Part shown: one piece after another, positions 24,286 through 35,723 of the stretch
How positions within the stretch are numbered: the first letter of the stretch is position 1
Layout: every line of letters begins with the position of its first letter
From: Salvator merianae
Taxonomy: Eukaryota > Chordata > Lepidosauria > Squamata > Teiidae
Direction of reading: 5' to 3'
Length of the DNA: 64,000 nucleotides
Assembly: GCA_003586115.2 (NCBI GenBank)
Contig: QVOM02000113.1
Coordinates: forward strand, 898,408-962,407
Notes under the pieces: model-generated
What the model was told of the DNA's origin: nothing
Databases searched by the model: none
The model's input: only the letters and a program-made list of their open reading frames with translations
Translations under genes and position numbers: made by a program

Positions 24286-25236
24286 TAGGGATGTGCATGA
24301 AAGCACTTTCCCCTCTTCGCTTCGCAGCGCTGTGAAGCAAAAGAGCTTTGTTTTCGCATGAAAGCGAGAGGCATGAAAAGGGAGTCTTTTGTTTTCGTGG
24401 CAAAAATCTTCGCCAAAACCGCCTGTCACAGAGGCAGCAGAGCGATCGGCGAAGGTCTTCCCTTCGCTTTGATTTTTCGCCGTTTCTGATCGCTCTCTCA
24501 TTCCCTCCCTATTCTGTCTGTGTGCGCGTGCGAGTGACAGAAGAGGGGGAATGAGAGAGCGATTGGAAACGGAGAAAAATCAAAGCGAAGGGAAAAGCTT
24601 CGCCGATCTCTAGCAGCACTTATAACTTTCACGATCGGTGAAGGTCTTCCCTTTGCTTTGATTTTTCTCCATTTCCGATCGCTCTCTCATTCCCCCTCTT
24701 CTGTCACTCGCACACACACACAGACAGAATGGGAGGGGAATGAGAGAGCGATCGGAAATGGCAAAAAATCAAAGCGAAGGGAAGACCTTCGCCGATTGCG
24801 AAAGTTAAGTGCTGCTGCTGCCTCTGTGACAGGCAGCACTTAACTTTAGCGACCAGCGAAGGTCTTCCCTTCGCATTGATTTTTTGCCGTTTCCACTTCC
24901 GATCGCTCTCTCCCCCTATTCTTTCTGTGTGCGCGCGAGGGGGAGAGAGGGATCGGAAATGGAGAAAAATCAATGTGAAGGGGAGACCTTCGCCGATCGA
25001 TAAAGTTAAGTGCTGCCTGTCACAGAGGCGGCACTTAACTTTAGCGACCAGCGAAGGTCTTCCCTTCGCATTGATTTTTCTGATGGTGTGGCAAATGGCG
25101 AAGGTCAGCAAAAGTCGTCGGGACCTTCGCCATTCGCTTTCACTGTCCCCTTTTCCCTTCGTATTTCGTGCGAAGATGGCGGAAATGCCATTTTCACGCG
25201 AAATACAAAGGAAACAAATGTTCGTGCACATCCCTA
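24286..25236. mobile_element. 951-bp hAT nonautonomous element with perfect TSD
   Basis: Left end TAGGGATGTGCATGAA and right end TTCGTGCACATCCCTA are inverted repeats. The 8-bp duplication GTCTGTAA lies at 24278-24285 and 25237-25244; removing one copy plus the element restores the LINE sequence 'gaccagtctgtaatgttttgg'. The interior consists of alternately inverted copies of a ~75-bp module (next entry). The last ~75 bp match the start of the transposase-bearing copy at 17738. Long open frames on both strands come from this palindromic filler and are not genes. Confidence 0.95.
24436..25085. repeat. Alternating inverted modules inside the hAT element
   Basis: A module with the order GATCGGCGAAGGTCTTCCC, TTCGCTTTGATTTTT, CGATCGCTCTCTCATTCCCC occurs forward at about 24441-24530, 24631-24710, 24847-24920 and (partly) 25041-25082, and inverted at about 24540-24610, 24729-24800 and 24936-25005. 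Each forward/inverted pair can form a hairpin with a TG/CA- or GCGC-rich loop. Between pairs lies a second small palindrome around GTTAAGTGCTGC...GCAGCACTTAAC. The repeating period is about 190-215 bp. Confidence 0.9.
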
Positions 25237-25538
25237 GTCTGTAATGTTTTGGATCACCGTTGGATCCTTTTTTTGATGATCGGTGTTAGGGTTACATTTC
25301 CAGTCTTCAGGCACAGAGTCTGATCTTAGGAAAAGATGACGTATTCTGGCTAGAAGATCAGCTATTTCATATTTGCATCCTTTAAAAACTCTTGGATGAA
25401 TGTCTGCTAGTCCTCAAGATTTGTTACTGTTTAGTTTATGCATACTAGTGAGGACCTCCTCCCTGGTTACCCCTATTCATTGTAATTTTTCTTACTCCTT
25501 CCCTGGAAAGATACAGGGATATCTCCTGTCTTCCTCAG

Positions 25539-25777
25539 TAGAGATGTGTCAAACTGGTTTGGGTTCAACCCTATTCAAATTGAACAGGGAGTGTTCAAAA
25601 GATTTGAATTCAAACTGAACACCATGCCTGCTTAAAAACAAAGTTAAAATTCAAATTGACAAAGGAATGTTCAAACAAACCTGACTGATCCCAAATTCAA
25701 AGGTGTTCTAACCAACCTGTCTGTTTAAAAATAGTTCAAATTTGAACTGAACAAGGGAATGTTCAGTTCAATTTAAG
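25539..25777. mobile_element. 239-bp insertion with perfect 8-bp TSD
   Basis: The 8-bp repeat TTCCTCAG occurs at 25531-25538 and 25778-25785. Excising the intervening 239 bp with one repeat joins 'ctcctgtcttcctcag' to 'tgaaaactgaggcaaatg', restoring the LINE. The left end TAGAGATGTGTC resembles the hAT family terminus TAGGGATGTGCA, but the right end CAATTTAAG shows no matching inverted repeat. The interior is rich in TTCAAATTGAAC-like words, as at 13884-14262. Confidence 0.85.
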
Positions 25778-25870
25778 TTCCTCAGTGAAAACTGAGGCAA
25801 ATGAGTCTTGAGCCTCTCTGTGATCTCACCTGCAAACCATCTCTTGGTCACATGGAGGATTATTTTTAAT

Positions 25871-26600
25871 CATGTGTGAATGCAGTCTAAAACATACTGA
25901 CAGTCACAAAGCTAGTGCAATATGGAGTGGCAGCAGGCAACTAGCATATTTTATATGCACTGAACATCTACTGCAACTGCACCAATCACAAGTGAATTTA
26001 GAATTTTGTTTTCACATTATTTTGGATTTTTTGGTCATTTCCACACTTGATCTTCATATCCAGCAGGACAGTATAGGCTACCTTCCCCAGGATATACAAC
26101 CTATCCCATGCTGGGATTGGTTGCCACTGGAGTGGACAGGTCCATCCACATTCAGGCAGTCTGTCTTGTTCTATGTCCAACCACTGCCCCCAAAGAGCCC
26201 TGAGAAGCAGTACTGAATCTCTGAATGCTAGAAACTTTGCTTCCAAACTTTGACATTTCCAGTCTGGTCATTTTGAGGGTGAGCCCACTTCTGGTGGTGC
26301 TTCCTGGAGCATTGCAAAAAAGCATCTCTCATAGTATACTGGGCCATGCAGATATGCTGTCTACAAAACTCCATAGTTCAGTATACCTGCCCTGGATTGG
26401 TTGTAGAATTCAATGTCAAAGTCTACAGCAACGGGTGAAGTCAAGCATGGGCACTCGGTAGGCTGACTTGCTGAGAATATGAGTGGGATCATTCATGTGC
26501 TTTCTAGACCTGGTGATGATTGCAGCAGTGCTTTCATAAACAGGACGGGGGAAAGTCTTCCCTGGTAAGGGTAACACATTAATAGTAGGCTGAGAGGTTC
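25871..26600. other. Unclassified noncoding DNA
   Basis: A 114-codon frame starts at 25872 but lacks any domain signature and overlaps frames on the other strand. No repeat family recognised. Confidence 0.45.
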
Positions 26601-26878
26601 AAAGAGTCGGTGTAGCACAATGGTGTGAGTGTCCAATGAGGACTTTGGCATCCCTGGGTTTGAATACATAAAAGCCCAGGGAGTAACCTTGGCCTAGTCA
26701 TTGCCTCTCAGCTTAGCCTACCTCACAGGGCTGTAGTGAGGATCAAATGGAGGGGAAGAGAGAAGAGATTGCTATTGTTTGTAGTGGGTTCTTTTTAACC
26801 TCTTTTCACTTTTGTAATCCATCCTGAGACCTTCTGGTATTGGGAGAGATAAAAATACAAATAGAAGAATAAATTACA
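26601..26878 (+). mobile_element. Sauria-type SINE
   Basis: Begins AGTCGGTGTAGCACAATGG, the tRNA-like head with a recognisable pol III A box; the B box is degraded (GGGTTTGAATACA). The diagnostic central part follows: 'cctctcagcttagcctacctcacaggg' with 'gtagtgaggatcaaatgg' (26705-26751). The 3' part is LINE-like and ends 'gagataaaaatacaaatag'. This family is characteristic of squamates and is the best single clue to the host. It does not encode a functional tRNA. Confidence 0.88.
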
Positions 26879-28250
26879 GAACAACCCCTAGTGTTGAAAG
26901 GGCATTTCATAGACTTAAAAAAAAAAAAAAATCACAGCAGTGAGCTGGACCCAGTACCAGTGGATTGGGAAAATCACATGGCAGTTTTACATTCTTTCCT
27001 AAACACCACATGTAAGCACTACAATTCACCATGGTACCTTTCCATATAATGCTCCCCACCCAACCACTCACCCATTCACCTGCCCACCCAATAAAATCAA
27101 TTTTTAAAATTTTCCATGTCCATGAAACTATCACAGCAGCTTTATACTGATAAAAGAAAACAATGCCTCAATTATTTATTTCTCATTGAAAATATTCTGA
27201 AAAGAATAGAGTCATGGTTTCCTAGAGTGCTTCTCATAACAATAGCTTTAAAATAAGCACTTAAGGAAGCATAAGCTTTTTTTTTTTTTAATCATTTAGC
27301 ACTGTGCTGCCAATGCAGACACAGAAAGCATCTATTATGCTGACAACAATGGAATAACTATACCATTGGACATTAGAGAGGAGAATGCTGTTACTTGGCA
27401 AAGAAGACATTGAGGCTTTCCTTGACTTTGTGGCTTTCTTTTTCTTGTCATGTAATATTCAAAGCCAGCTGGGTATTGAAAATTCTAGCTTAGATTTTAT
27501 TGTAGAGCACTTTGGTGAAACCCCTAGATAAACCTATTAAGAAGAATAGGCAAACCTATGATTTTTCTCAAGCCCTAGGTTTTAACTCCTGCAGTCCAAC
27601 ATATAAAGCTGCCTTCAGAGAATCTTTATATGTCTTATTCCTGTCTGTACACAATATGCTCTTTGCAGGCTAATCTGCTTAAAGTGTGTAAGTTTATTCT
27701 TCTCAAAGTAGTGCCTTCTATCTGTTCTTTGTAATTTTAGTGTTATCTGCAGTGCATTTTGGCATATATTAGTCTTTTAAAAGGAATATTCATATACGAA
27801 AAAATACTTAAAAGTTAAGGGAGGGAGCACACTAGAAACATGAGTGTTATAAGTCATTTTTTACATATTCTTATATTATATTCTGAGATTATTACTAGTC
27901 ATTACTTACTAGTAAACTGCCAATAATGATGAGGTACTCAAAGTGACAGATATCATGTGGATAAATACAAAGAATGCATATTTTCTGCTCTACGTACTCG
28001 TCTTGTAGCTTTCTTATCACAGGCACCATAAAAGGAGGATGAGGCAGATTTTATTCAAGCTCCAATAGTATTTAAAAGAGCTGTCCTCTTTGTTTTGAAT
28101 TTAAAAAAATGAGTACAGGAGAAAGAAATGCTACTCACTGTTTTGTTTTGTTTGAGACTATTACCTACAGTTTCAAACAATCCAAGCTAATGCTGTCAGC
28201 AAAGTTATCCATATTTGCTGATGGGCAAGGTATATCATGGGCTTCTCTTA
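26879..28250. other. Unclassified noncoding DNA
   Basis: Contains poly-A at 26917-26931 and poly-T at 27277-27291. No exon or repeat family recognised. Confidence 0.45.
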
Positions 28251-28254
28251 ACAC

Positions 28255-28733
28255 AGGGCTTATTTGTGCTTACCTCTTAGTGAGTGCTGGTCTGCTCACA
28301 GGTCTGCACTAGGGAGCCATGGCAAGTCAACAGAAGTTGCCGCAGGCTCTCCTACAGGCATCCAGTGGTGGACTGTAAAAAGTAGTCTACAAGCTTACCA
28401 GGAGTGACTAGCTTGCTCCTGGATACTGCATCCACACCCTCTTCCAGGTGTGGCACAGAAAGTGAGTATGGTGGCATGACTGCAGATGTGCAGTCATGCG
28501 TGATGTCCAGATCACCATGGCAACGTATGTGTGTGCACTGGATGTTGCCTTGCATGTTGCTATGGTGATCCTGGCCAGGTCATTCAAACTCGCATGCTGC
28601 TGACCCAGTACAGGGCTGTTCCAGCATTCAATGTCTGAATGGCTGCCATCATGCTGGGTCTTATCCAGACTAGTATCATATTGTAATACCATACTATGCT
28701 AGTAAGTGAGAACCCAGCTAGAATATCAAGTTT
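28255..28733. mobile_element. Hairpin-chain DNA element
   Basis: A run of palindromes: GCATGACTGCA/TGCAGTCATGC with a 4-nt loop near 28475-28500, ATCACCATGGCAAC/GTTGCTATGGTGAT near 28510-28570, GACCCAG/CTGGGTC near 28602-28662 enclosing GCATTCA/TGAATGGC, and ACTAGTAT/ATGCTAGT near 28670-28705. It shares words with the copies at 2991 and 55209. Termini are less well kept (left 'gggcttatttgtgctta'). Confidence 0.65.
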
Positions 28734-28734
28734 T

Positions 28735-30235
28735 TAAGTCCATGCACATCAAAATGTGATGCCTTATACAGTGGATTGGGGTGGTGGTCACTCTTACTTT
28801 TCATGGTATACAAATTCTCTATTCACCATCCACTATTCCTGATCCAGACCATCACATAGATGCTTTACCCTCTTCCCAAAGGAATTCATAATACTTTCTG
28901 TCTTTTTTCTTTCCAAAGAGAGGTCTTGAATACCTTCCCTTCTATGATGGAAAATTGCAGGTTGTGATGAGGAACTGAACCTGAATTATATTGTTGCTTC
29001 AGAGCCCCTATGACCCTGACTTTCCCTTTGCTCTTTTTATTCCTCTCCAGCAGTGGCGTCTATTTTCACTTTCTTACTTCAATAGCAGCAATAGCTTCCA
29101 GTGCAACCAATCATATTTTTTAATAATCACCATACAGGGGCAAAGAAATATATAGTTTGTGGATGATGAAGGGTTAGTTAAAAAAAAATCCTGTAGGCAA
29201 ATTATATATGGTATTGGCCAGATTTCTATAAGGATTTTTCGGGGGGGAGAGGTATCCTAAAATTATAGAACTGCAATACATAATTACACTTTGCAAAATG
29301 CATAAAATATTACATCTGTACTTTCACTTGGCTGAAGCACAAAATTACCTCACCTGAACTGATTAGCATTAAGAGATGAATATTCAAAGTTAGTGAGAAC
29401 AACTTCTTTACATTTTGAAAAATACACTCGCTTTTAAATTTGTCAGTGTAAAAGAAATAACAAAGTTCAGAGGAAGTATATTTTGCAAATACTTTGCAAT
29501 TTAAGAATTGCACTATATATCTTCATATATATTTCTAAATCATAATGGTGAAAATTAACTTTAAAAACGTTCTAAAGTTTTCAATAAACCATAGTATAGC
29601 TATCTTCAGAAAAGGAGGGGAAAAATTAGTCCTCAGTGAAAGGTTCATATAAGTAATTGAAAGAAAATAGAGCAAGAAATGCGATACAGCAAAGAAATAA
29701 ATTCTTACATTTAATATAGAAAGTAAAGAAAAATCAGAACCACACATAATACACAGCACAATAGGACTCCAACAGTGACAAGAAAAAGGTGTTGTACCTT
29801 ATTGTTATAGAGTTTATTAGACACTATTTTCCTTTCTCCCCTTGTAACATAATGGAAAGCCATGTGAGAAGTGATATCCTATGGTTTCAAGGTTATTGCA
29901 AGAAAAAAAAAAAGATTATGCTATTGCTAGATAAAATTCAGCAAAAATACCTGAGAAATCAGAATTAAAGCTGCAGATGGTAGAGCTGACTTGCATACCA
30001 GTCAAAATTTATTGGGATACTCTTGCTGAATTGAGACAGACATCCTATTCTTTTCGATGAGTGTCACATAGGTGATATACCCAATGGATTGTGCCTTCAG
30101 GTGTCATTTGCCAGCAGTGCATAAATGGATAATTCACTGAATCAAGTGCAATGCAACAGAATCTAAATTCTTAGGTACATTGCAAAATACTTATGGTCTA
30201 AAGCAGATACAAGTAGGAAGACGGGAAGACTCTAA
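28735..30235. other. Unclassified noncoding DNA
   Basis: AT-rich, including poly-A at about 29902-29914. No exon or named repeat recognised. Confidence 0.45.
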
Positions 30236-30239
30236 TGTG

Positions 30240-30690
30240 TTTCACCACCTTATACCACCCAATGGTCTTAGGGTGATTTACATACAAAATATCACAGTTA
30301 AAATTATAAAACTAAAAGATATAGTGCCAGAGTGGTAGAAAAGTATCAGTTAAATGCTTAGATGAAGAGGCTTTTACCAGGTGTCAAAACAGACACAACG
30401 TTGCTGCCTGGTGAGTCTCTAGCAGAAGGGTATTCCACAGACCAGGGGCCACTAAAGAGAAGGTATTTCTTCAAGCTGCCATTCCCTATTACAACTGCAA
30501 ATGAGGAAGTGATAATAAAGGTCTCTGCTGATCTTAACTAACAGGCAGATATATATGGGAAGAAGCACTCCTTAAAGTGTTTAAAACTCATTTTTTTAGG
30601 GCTTTATGTTAGTGTCAGTACTTTTAATTGGGTCCCATAGCAAAGTGGCAACCAGTGAAGATCTGTGTCCAGTCATAAATACCATTTAGC
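30240..30690 (-). mobile_element. L2-type LINE 3' end
   Basis: On the minus strand the sequence gives a decayed L2 C-terminus: 'REWQLEEIPSL' and 'WPLVCGIPSARDSPGSNVVS', then 'LTPGKSLFI', and the noncoding tail 'gtaaatcaccctaagaccattgggtgg' ending near 30240. Stops are present throughout. It belongs to a different L2 subfamily from the plus-strand copy at 43270. Confidence 0.72.
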
Positions 30691-30921
30691 AACTTAGATA
30701 TGTGAGTATAGCTGGCATAGGTAGATGATAACCTTTTCTTATCTCTAAAAGATTCTTGTCAGAAAGTCAGCAAGATGTATCAACCACAATTAAGCATAAA
30801 AGTAACTTTACCTGTTTAAGAAATGTACTCTTAAGCAATGTCAGCTGGTGAAGTGGAATCAGCTGGGCATAATGGAAAGGGAAACATGGCAATAGATGAG
30901 CCAAATTTCACCTCAGCAGTG

Positions 30922-30969
30922 GATCAAAGACCAATGTAAGGTAATGATCAAAGGCCAATGTGAGGTAAC
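30922..30969. repeat. 24-bp tandem duplication
   Basis: Two adjacent copies of a GATCAAAG(A/G)CCAATGT(A/G)AGG unit, differing at two or three positions. Confidence 0.75.
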
Positions 30970-31156
30970 GGAAGTCATTCAGATTGTGTATCACCAGTCA
31001 ATATGCCAGCATTCCCACCACCTTGTCACTAAGCTGAGAATGAATGGCAAATGAGACACCATGCTTCTAATAGCATAAAACAAGTAAAAGCAAAACAAAA
31101 ACTGCTAAATTAACCATAAACTGCCCATCTAGATGTAAGCACCATTTTTTTGTTTG

Positions 31157-31430
31157 AGAGGAGCTGTAGCACACTAGTAGAGCAAACTGCTTGGAAAACA
31201 CAGGGTTTATGGCTCAATCCCCAGACTGTCTCTGGAAGTAGAAAATGACAAATCGCTTCTGTATCTCTGCAAAGAAAAGTGCATAGAGGTGTCCGTGGAC
31301 ATACCCATGCAGTCAATCATGAGCCATGACTCAATAGTGCCTAACAATATGCAATGTCTACTCAGAAGGAAGTATCTCTGAGTTCAATAGAACTTACTCC
31401 CAAGTAATTGTGTGCAGTAGAGTGCATACA
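31157..31430 (+). mobile_element. tRNA-derived SINE with a different tail
   Basis: The head GAGCTGTAGCACACTAGTAGAGCA resembles a tRNA A-box region, and GGCTCAATCCCC a B box. The 3' part contains 'cagaaggaagtatctctgag', 'ttcaatagaacttactccc' and 'aagtaattgtgtgcag', a diverged version of the common squamate repeat tail 'gagttcaatgggacttactcccaggtaagtg'. No tRNA cloverleaf can be formed convincingly, so it is a SINE relic and not a tRNA gene. Confidence 0.6.
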
Positions 31431-32218
31431 TTTTTAGGATGGAGGGTAACATTTAATGGTACTCAAAGCTGCTAGCTTGCATGTGCATTCAAGCTTACCT
31501 TCCCAGTTTGCACCAACCAAAGCAAAGAAAATAACACCTGGGTGGCATGAAATAGGTGGTGAATTTTCAACAGAAATTACGTTGTCTACCATTCCCTTTC
31601 TCAGCTGATTGGTGCTGGGAAAGCAGAACAGCATTCTGTAGCCAAATGCATAGCGCTGAAGAGCTGCCACAGAAACTTTTACTATATACAAATGGACATG
31701 GATTCCATGAAATATACCTGGCATAAAGGTTGCAAATACAGGGAAACTGATCAGAATCCTGGACCCTGTAGAGCTGCTTGTATTCATTTTTAAAAGGACA
31801 AGCCTGTAAAAATACCAACATTTTTTTTCCTTTATCTCTTGAATAATCTAAAAAAACCTGGCTGCCTGAGTTGGCTCAGGAAATTACAGACATTAATGGT
31901 TAACAAAGGATTTGGGCAAATATCTGGCCATCAAAATTAGTTCTATTGTTTCAAACCTACATCTTGAGAACTTCTCATTAAGAATGCAAACAGCAGAACT
32001 TAAGTTCATCAACCAGTGCAATTTGCTCCCTATTAGTCTATGTGATCTAACCCACATTCACTTTGCTGAACACACCTCTTTGCTAAAAGGACAAATATGT
32101 TTAAATTCTTCTGCTAAAAGGACCTATCAAAAGTCAGGATTTCAATCCATTTCTCATCCAATGAGTGAAGCTTGCCTCTTTTCTACTAGGGAAAAGAATA
32201 TAAAAGTTCAGGTTTTTC
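31431..32218. other. Unclassified noncoding DNA
   Basis: Overlapping frames of 84-117 codons on both strands show no protein family signature. No repeat recognised. Confidence 0.45.
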
Positions 32219-32221
32219 CAT

Positions 32222-32320
32222 TAGAAGAGAGAGAGAGATTATAAATTAGGATGAAGAAGAAAAATGAAGAAAATGGAAAAAAAAAAAAGAAAGAAAAATG
32301 AAGAAAAATGAAGAAAAAGA
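32222..32320. repeat. Purine-only tract (GA, GAAAAAT, A-rich)
   Basis: Nearly 100 nt of mostly A and G, including a 13-nt A run and repeated GAAGAAAAAT units. Confidence 0.85.
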
Positions 32321-32329
32321 TCATCTATC

Positions 32330-32990
32330 TCATCCCCATTTTCCCTGGCTGGGAGCTGCTTTTACCTCCCTCTTAAAATGAAAAGGGAAAACTGATTTTT
32401 CCAAAAAGACTGCTTCATGCTGCTGCTCGCAGTCTCCTTTTTTTTCCTTTTGAGCTGAGTTCACTTGAAGAGAGATTTTAATATCTCTCTCCATGCCCCT
32501 TGGCAACAGAGGTTTTTTGTTTTGATCTATGCATCTTTTTCCTCAAATTTTACTTTTTGGTATGGTGAAGATCTACCTGGAGAAGACTGCAAATGGGTGA
32601 GGTTTACCCTTTAGTGCTAGGAACCTTTCTGGTTTCCATTGCTAGCTTCCCCTAGACTCTCCCTCCCCCCTCCCCCAGTCTCCTTACTTAGTTTGAAGCC
32701 AAGCCTTTTCTTTTCTGTTTTTCAATTGCCTAACTAGCTATGAAACTAGCTAAGTCTAAAAAAGTATATTGATTATTGCTGTTTGTTTGGGTTTTGAGTC
32801 TTTTTGCTGGGTTTTAATAAAGATGCACGATTGTTTTCAAGGAGCCCTGAACCTTTGTCTCATCTTTGTTTGGGCTTTTCTTGTCCGTTTTATCATTGTT
32901 AAAACCTGCCCAATCAACCCTTTAAAGGTTTAGTGCCTGGGGAGGGGGGTAAAAAACTCAACCCCAGAACACGGCCTGTAACAGTTCCAG
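32330..32990 (+). mobile_element. Possible solo LTR (3' limit clear, 5' limit not)
   Basis: An AATAAA polyadenylation signal at 32816-32821 is followed by sequence of R/U5 texture, a G-rich tract at 32939-32950 and an abrupt end 'cacggcctgtaaca' near 32989, the GTAACA form typical of retroviral-type LTR ends. No internal coding region, primer-binding site or second LTR is visible. A 5' TG terminus and flanking duplication were not found, so an untranslated fragment of another kind is possible. Confidence 0.35.
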
Positions 32991-32999
32991 TCAAAATAC

Positions 33000-34600
33000 T
33001 CCTTTATTCTTCTGTGCGCCAATTAGCTGGGGATTGAAAAGGGGCATGATGAAATCTCATCAATCACTGCTGTGAGAATGTAGCAACCATTTATGAATTG
33101 AGAAGAGCATAGAGGTGATGGGGAACAAGACCTGAAGCAACAGTCATTCTCCCCCTGCAAATTGTTCTGTAGCTCTTTGCCAAACTGACCATAGTGTGTA
33201 ATGGAAGCTAAATGGTGCTAGAAACAAGACAAACAGGACACCCATGGTGATTCACACAGAGAAGCTATCCTGATACATAGAACTGTATTCATACTACCAT
33301 GTTAGCTTGTCAAGAAATGAAGATCAGAGACTTTCCATAAAGAACATTTATGCACTTGGGTCATTCAGAATTACAATTTGCCAATACAAAATACATAGTT
33401 AATATGATCAATAAAAAATATTTGGAAGATGTCTTCTCTGTCAGATTCAGGTACTAGCAGCACTTACCCAAAGTAAGTGCACTGCTTGTGACTTTTAAGT
33501 TTCCAAATACTTTCCAAAGACACTTTTAAGTAGACTGCACTGCACTCAGTGGTGTCTGGCAGCAGAAGGGCTCAAACAATAGTTCATTATTTGCTTTTTA
33601 TCGTCCTGATGTGCAGCAAATCATCCTCTGACCATAGATTTCAGTGAACACTTTCATATCAGGATGCCTTGATTTACCATACAAAGATCAAAGGAAAATG
33701 GCAAATTGCCCTTCAACACTTCCATGACTCCCAGAGATGCCAGCCACAACCAATGCATCTCCTAATGCATCCATAGTAAAAAAAAATGCTGTTTTGCATT
33801 TTATCCATATTACATCAGCCAGTTCAATACAAACGCAGAGGAGCAGGAAAGGAGATGTTCCATGTTTCATTATTTACTGTTTGCTCTTAGAAAAACCTTC
33901 ATTACCCTTTTTTTCTTCCCTGGACTTCCTCTGCTATAAACATGTACATTTAGGATGCAATCAAACAAGACTTTTTCAGTAGATTCTTTAAGAAAAAAGT
34001 GACCCTTTCATAATCATACTCAAAAAAGCCTAACAGTTAAAGGAATCATTTTCCCTCACTTCAGTGTTCTTTGCCATCAAGTCTGGCAACACATTCCCTG
34101 ACAATGAGTGCTTGCTACTGATTGGTGATTTGTCTGTCTAGTTTTTCGTGGCCCTGATTGGTCACTCACCACCAGCATTTGTTCCCTTGCTGTGATAAAC
34201 TACATTTTCCTCCCTTGTGCTTATGTTGTTTCCATCCTAATCTGACTAAAAGAAAGTGTTATTAAACACTGAATGAGGAAGAGGCATTGATTCGCAGACT
34301 TCAAAGTGGGGTATGGCTAATTTAGGGGAGGAATTCCTGTTTTTAAAACCTCAGATTCACCCAGAGTGCACCTCTTTAAATGTGTGGGTAAATCATAACT
34401 TACTATGTCATGTTTTCAAGATCAACAGTAATTGACTTTATATTATTATTATCGTTTTTGTTGTTATGAGTTAATCTTTTTTTTTTCCCTGTGTCCTCTA
34501 TATTGTTGTCAATGCTAGGAGTTCTTTTTTTTCTTTTCCAATTTAGAAAAAAAGAAAGTATTTCTAAGAACATAGAGAGAAAAGACAAATATGTGCTCAA
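33000..34600. other. Unclassified noncoding DNA
   Basis: No exon or identifiable repeat; poly-T near 34478-34487. Confidence 0.45.
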
Positions 34601-34603
34601 ATA

Positions 34604-34678
<75 letters not shown>
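34604..34678. repeat. (TG)n(AG)n compound microsatellite
   Basis: Eight TG units followed by about 29 GA units with one TT interruption at 34641. Confidence 0.95.
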
Positions 34679-34679
<1 letters not shown>

Positions 34680-34682
<3 letters not shown>

Positions 34683-35715
34683 TATGAACATTAATTGCAT
34701 CAGGATCATGAATCCACATCTTTTTAGAGTTCAGGCTTTTCTTCTATTTTTGCCTAGCAATAACAATATCCCTTTAACATCAACTGGCATAATAGAATCT
34801 CTCTGAAGAATACTGTTGAGCCGTTCAAAGTAGGGACAGACAGTCATACTGCACCCAAATCTTGCTTTGGGGTTGAAAACATCAAAATATTCAGGGTAGC
34901 ACCAGGAAATTATTTGTCCCTTTATTATAGTGTGCTACTCAGAGTATTGCATACGTACAAGTAAGCTGAAGGTCAATTAATAGCAGTAGCTGCGAATGTA
35001 GGTGAAAACAAGATAATTAGAAGTTAAGATGTCTCCTTGCTTTAGCTCTTTCCTCTATCTAAGTGCTGGATTTTGCACCAGTTCTCACAAAGGTACAGGA
35101 CCTTTTATAAAGTTCTACAATGAGACTACAATTCTATCATTTTAAAATGTTTAAGATTTTAAATTGCTCTATCTTCCACAAATATTTTGCTATTAATACA
35201 CAAACGCAGTAATCAAGCAAAGCAAACTTATCTATGATCACATCTCCATTATGTGGCAGAAACATGCCTCCTCCTTCCCCTTCCCTGAAGCATCTGTAGA
35301 GAGGCACTAACATCTGTGGGACCAGGGGGGTCACTACCTTGTGACTGAAGTCCTTCAGTCATCTTGCCATGTTTCATGGATGCACTGATACTGTGTCCTG
35401 TGACAGACAAAAGGTCCAGCTGCATTGGCTAGGGAAACTGACAAAGTATTTCTGCTCCCCCACCACCCCAGCCAGCTTACCATGGTAAGAGGAATAATAC
35501 CCTGTGTATCAGCATCTTGGCCACTGTGCTGACATCTTTTAGTCTTCTTAGATCCCACCCATGCCTGCTTGCTTTTCTCACTGATTCTTATTGGTGGTTA
35601 GTTGGAACGTTGAAGGCCTGGAAGCCTGAATCTTTAGTCTACAAGGACTGGGCAGGGAGGCATGGAAAGGGAGAATGGTTTGGAACTCTTATATGCCTAC
35701 TGTTTGCAACTATCC
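34680..35715. other. Unclassified noncoding DNA
   Basis: No exon, RNA gene or repeat family recognised. Confidence 0.45.
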
Positions 35716-35723
35716 TTTGTGTT

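Larger units (their letters stand above)
22430..25870 (-). mobile_element. Old CR1-group LINE, interrupted by three insertions
   Basis: Read on the minus strand this is one decayed LINE. The segments are 25870-25786, 25530-25237, 24285-23048 and 22671-22430. Reverse-transcriptase landmarks are 'YLDFQKAFDK' (24084-24055), 'VKSGVPQGSV' (23920-23893), a ruined catalytic box reading 'FPDN' where FADD is expected (near 23825), then 'SELSVTDQEWDFGVLLDSS' and 'YCQFW'-like sequence near 23430, and 'VVMATSLDAFK'-like sequence near 23080. The 3' tail (22671-22430) matches the separate copy at 39722-39975. Stops and frameshifts are frequent. It differs from the younger CR1 copies in its 'REVKTERL' and 'LFSLEIRYLRGEM' regions. 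Exact family name uncertain. Confidence 0.88.

Noticed and set aside
24704..25244. 175- and 122-codon frames on opposite strands
   Set aside because: They come from alternately inverted modules inside the 951-bp hAT element, which keep both strands open.
26601..26878. tRNA gene, because of the A-box-like head
   Set aside because: No cloverleaf, degraded B box and a LINE-derived tail identify it as a SINE.
31157..31430. tRNA gene, because of A- and B-box-like words
   Set aside because: Stems do not pair convincingly and the tail is a known type of repeat; treated as a SINE relic.
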